64,000 nt of DNA from Hungatella sp. UBA4396 (GTDB lineage Bacteria > Bacillota > Clostridia > Lachnospirales > Lachnospiraceae). Made by a program: the position numbers and the translations under genes. Under the pieces are notes generated by a model. The model saw only the letters and a list, made by a program, of their open reading frames with translations, had not been told where the DNA came from and searched no databases. Shown piece by piece: positions 59,998 through 64,000 of the stretch. Each line of letters begins with the position of its first letter. The stretch's first letter is position 1. Where the stretch lies: the NCBI GenBank assembly GCA_002389905.1, contig DGRE01000019.1, forward strand, positions 62,001 to 126,000, given 5' to 3'.

Positions 59998-61980
59998 ATG
60001 TGTAAGAATATTGAAAAAAAGCCATATTATATCACCACAGCCATTGCCTATGCTTCAGGAAAGCCCCATATCGGCAACACCTATGAGGCCATTTTAGCAG
60101 ATGCCATCGCCCGCTACAAGAGGGCTGAGGGATATGATGTATTTTTCCAGACAGGAACCGACGAGCACGGCCAGAAAATTGAAGAGAAGGCGGCAGCGGC
60201 AGGAGTCACACCAAAGGAGTTTGTGGATCAGGCTGCTGATCAGATCAGGAGCATCTGGGATTTGATGAACACCTCTTATGACAAATTTATCCGGACTACA
60301 GATAAGGACCACGAAGAGCAGGTTCAGAAGATATTTAAGAAGCTGTATGACCAGGGAGACATTTATAAAGGCCACTATGAAGGTTTATACTGCACCCCAT
60401 GTGAATCATTTTTCACTGAGTCTCAGTTAAAGGATGGGAAATGTCCTGACTGCGGACGTGAAGTAAAGCCTGCCAAGGAAGAGGCTTATTTCTTCCGTAT
60501 GAGCAAATATGCAGACAGGCTGATTCAGCACATCAATGAAAACCCTGATTTTATCCAGCCCGTATCCAGAAAGAATGAGATGATGAACAACTTCCTTCTT
60601 CCGGGTCTTCAGGATCTGTGCGTATCCAGAACCACCTTCCAGTGGGGTATTCCTGTCACATTTGACCCCAGACATGTGACCTATGTATGGCTGGATGCCC
60701 TGACCAACTACATCACAGGCATTGGCTACGACTGCAATGGAAACAGCACTCCCCAGTTTGAAAAGCTCTGGCCTGCTGACCTTCACTTAATCGGAAAGGA
60801 TATTATCCGGTTCCATACTATTTACTGGCCCATTTTCCTTATGGCCCTTGACGTACCCCTTCCAAAGCAGGTATTCGGCCATCCATGGCTGCTGCAGGGA
60901 GACGGAAAGATGAGCAAGTCCAAGGGAAATGTACTCTATGCCGATACTCTGGTGGATTTCTTCGGCGTGGATGCAGTCCGTTATTTTGTGCTTCATGAAA
61001 TGCCCTTTGACAATGACGGAGTCATTACCTGGGAACTGATGGTGGAGCGGATGAATTCAGACCTTGCCAACATCCTTGGAAACCTGGTAAACCGCACCAT
61101 TTCCATGTCAAATAAATACTTTGGCGGAATTGTATCCAATGAAAACACAGAAGAAGCCGTTGACCAGGACTTAAAGGCAGTGGTACTGGAAGAAGTGAAA
61201 AAGGTTCAGGAGAAGATGGAAAAGCTGAGAGTTGCCGATGCCATGACATCCATCTTTAACATCTTCCGGAGAAGCAATAAATATATTGACGAAACAGCTC
61301 CGTGGGTTCTTGCCAAAGATGAAGCATCAAAGCCCCGTCTGGCAACCGTGCTGTATAACCTGACAGAAGCTATTACCGTAGGCGCTTCCCTGCTGGCCTC
61401 TTTCATGCCTGAAACTTCAGAAAAGATACTTTCCCAGCTTAACACAGAAAAAAGGGAGCTGTCCCAGATGAATGAATTCGGTCTCTATCCTTCCGGCAAC
61501 CAGGTAACTGATAAACCGGAAATCCTCTTTGCCCGCATGGACATAAAGGAAGTCATAGAAAAGGTGGAAGCCATGAATGCAGATTCTGAGGCAGGATCAG
61601 GAGAAGCAGATTCTGAGGCCGGCTCTGAAGATGTAATTGATATAGAAGCAAAGGCAGAAATTGAGTATGATGATTTTGCCAAGCTCCAGTTCCAGGTAGG
61701 GGAGATCATTGCCTGCGAGGCCGTTGCCAAATCCAAAAAGCTTTTATGCTCCCAGGTAAAGATCGGAAGCCAGGTAAAGCAGATCGTCAGCGGCATCAAG
61801 GCTCACTACTCACCGGAAGAAATGGTTGGCAAAAAGGTGATGGTTGTGGTAAACTTAAAGCCTGCAAAGCTTGCAGGAGTCATGTCTGAGGGCATGCTTC
61901 TCTGTGCAGAGGATGCAAACGGAAACTTATCCCTTATGGTTCCTGAAAAGCCAATGCCTTCAGGAGCAGAAATCTGCTGA
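59998..61980 (+). CDS. metG: Methionyl-tRNA synthetase
   Basis: The 660-residue class I synthetase has HIGN at 24-27, a zinc site of C132-x2-C135 and C149-x2-C152 (CTPCESFF and CPDCGRE), KMSKS at 304-308, and a helical anticodon-binding domain to about residue 500. A C-terminal tRNA-binding dimerisation domain follows after an acidic linker containing two copies of ADSEAGS (around residues 540-560). ATG 59998 follows AGGAGG with 7-base spacing; an upstream frame runs into the T-box terminator and is not real. Confidence 0.96.
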   Translation: MCKNIEKKPYYITTAIAYASGKPHIGNTYEAILADAIARYKRAEGYDVFFQTGTDEHGQKIEEKAAAAGVTPKEFVDQAADQIRSIWDLMNTSYDKFIRTTDKDHEEQVQKIFKKLYDQGDIYKGHYEGLYCTPCESFFTESQLKDGKCPDCGREVKPAKEEAYFFRMSKYADRLIQHINENPDFIQPVSRKNEMMNNFLLPGLQDLCVSRTTFQWGIPVTFDPRHVTYVWLDALTNYITGIGYDCNGNSTPQFEKLWPADLHLIGKDIIRFHTIYWPIFLMALDVPLPKQVFGHPWLLQGDGKMSKSKGNVLYADTLVDFFGVDAVRYFVLHEMPFDNDGVITWELMVERMNSDLANILGNLVNRTISMSNKYFGGIVSNENTEEAVDQDLKAVVLEEVKKVQEKMEKLRVADAMTSIFNIFRRSNKYIDETAPWVLAKDEASKPRLATVLYNLTEAITVGASLLASFMPETSEKILSQLNTEKRELSQMNEFGLYPSGNQVTDKPEILFARMDIKEVIEKVEAMNADSEAGSGEADSEAGSEDVIDIEAKAEIEYDDFAKLQFQVGEIIACEAVAKSKKLLCSQVKIGSQVKQIVSGIKAHYSPEEMVGKKVMVVVNLKPAKLAGVMSEGMLLCAEDANGNLSLMVPEKPMPSGAEIC

Positions 61981-62000
61981 TAAATATATATGAGAAAGAA

Positions 62001-62028
62001 AAGGCCGGGTTTTTGATCCGGCCTTATT
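62001..62028 (+). terminator. Terminator of metG
   Basis: An 8-bp stem AAGGCCGG with its complement CCGGCCTT (62001-62008 with 62018-62025), followed by a short T/A tract before the next ribosome site. Partial read-through into the next gene is possible. Confidence 0.75.
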
Positions 62029-62044
62029 AAAAAAGGAGAATTCC

Positions 62045-62770
62045 ATGTACGAGACAGGAACAGCTTCTGTAAAAGGAATTACCGGAAATACGTTGAAAAT
62101 GGTCGCCATTGTGACCATGCTTCTGGACCATGCAGGAGTGATTTTAGTTGCAGGGGGCATATTAGGAGACAATGTGATCCAGGAAGGAAACCCGTGGCTC
62201 ATGGTATATGTGGTTCTGAGAACCATCGGAAGGCTGGCCTTTCCCATATTCTGCTTTCTGCTGACAGAAGGTTTCCTTCATACCCGGGATGTGAAAAAAT
62301 ATGGAATCCGGCTTCTGGCCTTTGCCTTTATTTCTGAGATTCCTTTTGATTTAGCCATCTTTGGCCAGTGGTTTCAGCCCGGTTACCAGAATGTTTACTT
62401 CACCCTGTTCCTTGGCCTCTGTGTCCTGCATTTTTACAGAAAGGCCGCAGGAAATCCTGTAAAACAAAGCCTGGCCGCTCTGGCAGGAATGGCAGCCGCT
62501 TCCTTAATAAGGAGCGATTACGATGCCATTGGAATTGGCATGATCCTGATTTTCTATGTGTTTCGTGAAAACAAAAAGCTTCAGACCTTGTTTGGAGGGA
62601 TGCTGGCAGTGGTGTCCAGCCTAAGCCTTTCCGGTGCAGCAGCTTTGGCGTTCATTCCCATCCGCATGTATAACGGGAAAAGAGGGGAAAAGAACTTAAA
62701 GCACTTTTTCTACTGGTTTTATCCGGTTCACCTTCTTCTGCTGTATTTGCTGCGCTTAAGCATCACTTAA
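62045..62770 (+). CDS. TraX-family membrane protein
   Basis: The 241-residue integral membrane protein has six to seven hydrophobic segments and the TraX features MVAIVTMLLDHAG near the N-terminus and GRLAFPIFCFLLTEGF. In F plasmid TraX acetylates pilin, but in Lachnospiraceae the gene is usually chromosomal and alone, and no conjugation genes surround it here. It lies 12 bases from tatD, probably in one operon. An acyltransferase-like role is possible. Confidence 0.86.
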   Translation: MYETGTASVKGITGNTLKMVAIVTMLLDHAGVILVAGGILGDNVIQEGNPWLMVYVVLRTIGRLAFPIFCFLLTEGFLHTRDVKKYGIRLLAFAFISEIPFDLAIFGQWFQPGYQNVYFTLFLGLCVLHFYRKAAGNPVKQSLAALAGMAAASLIRSDYDAIGIGMILIFYVFRENKKLQTLFGGMLAVVSSLSLSGAAALAFIPIRMYNGKRGEKNLKHFFYWFYPVHLLLLYLLRLSIT

Positions 62771-62782
62771 AAGGAGAATATT

Positions 62783-63550
62783 ATGATTTTTGATACACAC
62801 GCCCATTATGATGATGAGGCATTTGATGAAGACAGAGACTTGCTGCTGGGCTCCCTTTTGGAGCATGGCATTGAGGCAGTGACTAATATAGGGGCCAGTA
62901 TGGAGACCTCCAAAAACACCTTAAAGCTGGCTGAAAAATATCCTCATGTCTATGGAGCCATCGGCATTCACCCCAATGACACCGGGGAAATGAGCTCAGA
63001 GGATTTAAACTGGCTTAAGGAACATTCTGCCAGTAAAAAGGTGGTGGCAATTGGGGAAATCGGCCTGGATTACTACTGGGAGGAGCCGGAACATGAGACT
63101 CAGAAAAAATGGTTTATCCGCCAGTTAGATCTTGCAAGAGAAGTAAAGCTTCCGGTAGTCATTCACAGCCGTGATGCGGCAAAGGATACCCTGGACCTTA
63201 TGAAGGCCCATGCAGAAAAGAACTTAGGCGGAGTCATTCACTGCTTTTCTTATGGAAAGGAAATGGCAAGGGAATACTTAAACATGGGCTATTACCTCGG
63301 AATCGGCGGAGTGCTGACGTTTAAAAACGCCAGAAAACTGCGTGAGGTGGTGGAATATATGCCCATGGAGCAGATGGTTCTGGAAACAGACTGCCCCTAT
63401 CTGGCGCCGGTTCCTAACCGGGGAAAACGAAATTCCTCTTTAAATCTCTCTTATGTGGTTCAGGAGATCAGCGCCATTAAGGGAATTTCAGAAGAAGAAG
63501 TCATAGAGATTACCAATCGCAACGGAAAAAAATTATACGGATTGATATAA
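62783..63550 (+). CDS. tatD: TatD-family DNase
   Basis: The 255-residue metal-dependent hydrolase has the N-terminal metal site FDTHAHYDD (H6 and H8), a Glu in GEIGLDYYWE, His in VIHSRDA and in VIHCFSYG, and the final Asp in VLETDCPYLAP. TatD enzymes process DNA or RNA 3' ends and are part of housekeeping operons. In Firmicutes the gene often sits beside metG and rsmA, exactly as here. Confidence 0.95.
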   Translation: MIFDTHAHYDDEAFDEDRDLLLGSLLEHGIEAVTNIGASMETSKNTLKLAEKYPHVYGAIGIHPNDTGEMSSEDLNWLKEHSASKKVVAIGEIGLDYYWEEPEHETQKKWFIRQLDLAREVKLPVVIHSRDAAKDTLDLMKAHAEKNLGGVIHCFSYGKEMAREYLNMGYYLGIGGVLTFKNARKLREVVEYMPMEQMVLETDCPYLAPVPNRGKRNSSLNLSYVVQEISAIKGISEEEVIEITNRNGKKLYGLI

Positions 63551-63580
63551 CAGGCAGGAAAAAGAAAACGGAGGATGAGC

Positions 63581-64000
63581 ATGGCATCATTGGGAAGTCC
63601 CCAAAAAACAATTGAAATCATAAAAAAATACGAATTTACATTTCAAAAGAAATTCGGCCAGAACTTTTTAATCGATACTCACGTGCTGGATAAAATCATT
63701 GCATCGTCAGGTGTGACAAAGGAAGACTGTGTGCTGGAAATCGGACCAGGAATCGGCACCATGACACAGTACCTGGCGGAAAATGCGGGACATGTGGTGG
63801 CAGTGGAGATTGACTCCAACTTAATTCCCGTTCTGAAGGAAACCCTTGGGGATTACAACAATGTAACCGTCATTCACGGCGATATTTTAAAGACAGACGT
63901 GAATCAGATCGCAGAGCAGTATAATGGAGGCCGTCCCATTAAGGTGGTGGCAAACCTTCCTTACTATATTACCACCCCCATTATTATGGGGCTTTTTGAA
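63581..64000 (+). CDS. rsmA: 16S rRNA dimethyladenosine transferase, 3'-truncated
   Basis: The first 140 residues are visible; the frame is open at the window end. SAM-binding motif LEIGPGIGTMT, a following acidic VEID, and the catalytic NLPYYITTPI are all present, as is the start segment KKFGQNFLID. The enzyme dimethylates two adenines near the 3' end of 16S rRNA. GGAGG precedes ATG 63581. metG-traX-tatD-rsmA run in one direction and could be co-transcribed. Confidence 0.95.
   Translation, partial: MASLGSPQKTIEIIKKYEFTFQKKFGQNFLIDTHVLDKIIASSGVTKEDCVLEIGPGIGTMTQYLAENAGHVVAVEIDSNLIPVLKETLGDYNNVTVIHGDILKTDVNQIAEQYNGGRPIKVVANLPYYITTPIIMGLFE

Noticed and set aside
62045..62770. TraX as sign of an integrated conjugative element
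   Set aside because: No relaxase, coupling protein, integrase or direct repeats surround it; traX-like genes are common alone in this group.

Overview
The window reads as chromosome of a spore-forming, low-to-mid GC, monoderm Firmicute, most likely a Lachnospiraceae/Lacrimispora-type Clostridium. The grounds are spoVG and spmB, a DnaD-DnaI helicase-loading pair, the glgC/glgD pair, meso-diaminopimelate dehydrogenase, a FabT-like MarR protein, T-box and preQ1 leaders, and a Tad pilus locus without an outer-membrane secretin. The genus is inferred from gene content and protein style, not from a search. All functions below rest on reading motifs by eye.

Region 1 (1-19.1 kb) is carbohydrate utilisation. 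A truncated solute-binding protein is followed by four small four-helix membrane proteins interleaved with a MalK/MsmK-type ATPase. Next come two heparinase II/III-type lyases, a short-chain dehydrogenase and a KdgF-like cupin. Convergent to these lie a GH105 hydrolase and a YesN/YesM two-component system. Divergent from YesM is a complete sugar ABC importer (binding protein plus two permeases) followed by a GH2 enzyme. None of the enzymes has a signal peptide, so the logic appears to be: import oligosaccharides, cleave them inside with lyases, hydrolyse the unsaturated ends, then linearise and reduce the unsaturated uronate. The polymer is not identified.

Region 2 (19.1-31.3 kb) is housekeeping: tRNA-Gln, a preQ1-I riboswitch in front of queT, a four-repeat protein of unknown function, murC, a DnaA-box cluster with a predicted four-way-junction element in front of dnaD-dnaI, a long ribose-phosphate pyrophosphokinase, yhaN/yhaO and asnS.

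Region 3 (31.4-40.9 kb) is glycogen metabolism and neighbours: glgC-glgD-spoVG, ddh, a DUF3783 protein, a small-molecule kinase-like protein, glgB, a GH13 amylase, a DUF2508 protein and an ArsR regulator.

Region 4 (41-51.2 kb) is a Tad/type IVc pilus operon running in one direction: prepilin peptidase, tadZ, tadA, tadB, a tadC with an unusual extracytoplasmic Ig-like domain, an Flp-like pilin, a DUF5702 protein, a TadE-like protein with two Cys/His motifs, a second prepilin peptidase, a second TadE-like protein, and a DUF6382-FHA protein.

Region 5 (51.2-64 kb) holds a shortened Rpn/PDDEXK-family remnant, rhomboid protease, HIT protein, sigma factor, murG, an ArsC/Spx-like protein, spmB, a MarR regulator, a GerMN lipoprotein, a DUF885 lipoprotein peptidase, T-box-metG, a TraX-like protein, tatD and the start of rsmA. 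No CRISPR array, intact insertion sequence or prophage was seen. The most unusual items are the four-helix membrane proteins around the lone ATPase, the structured element before dnaD, the four-repeat protein, and the TadC/TadE domain additions.
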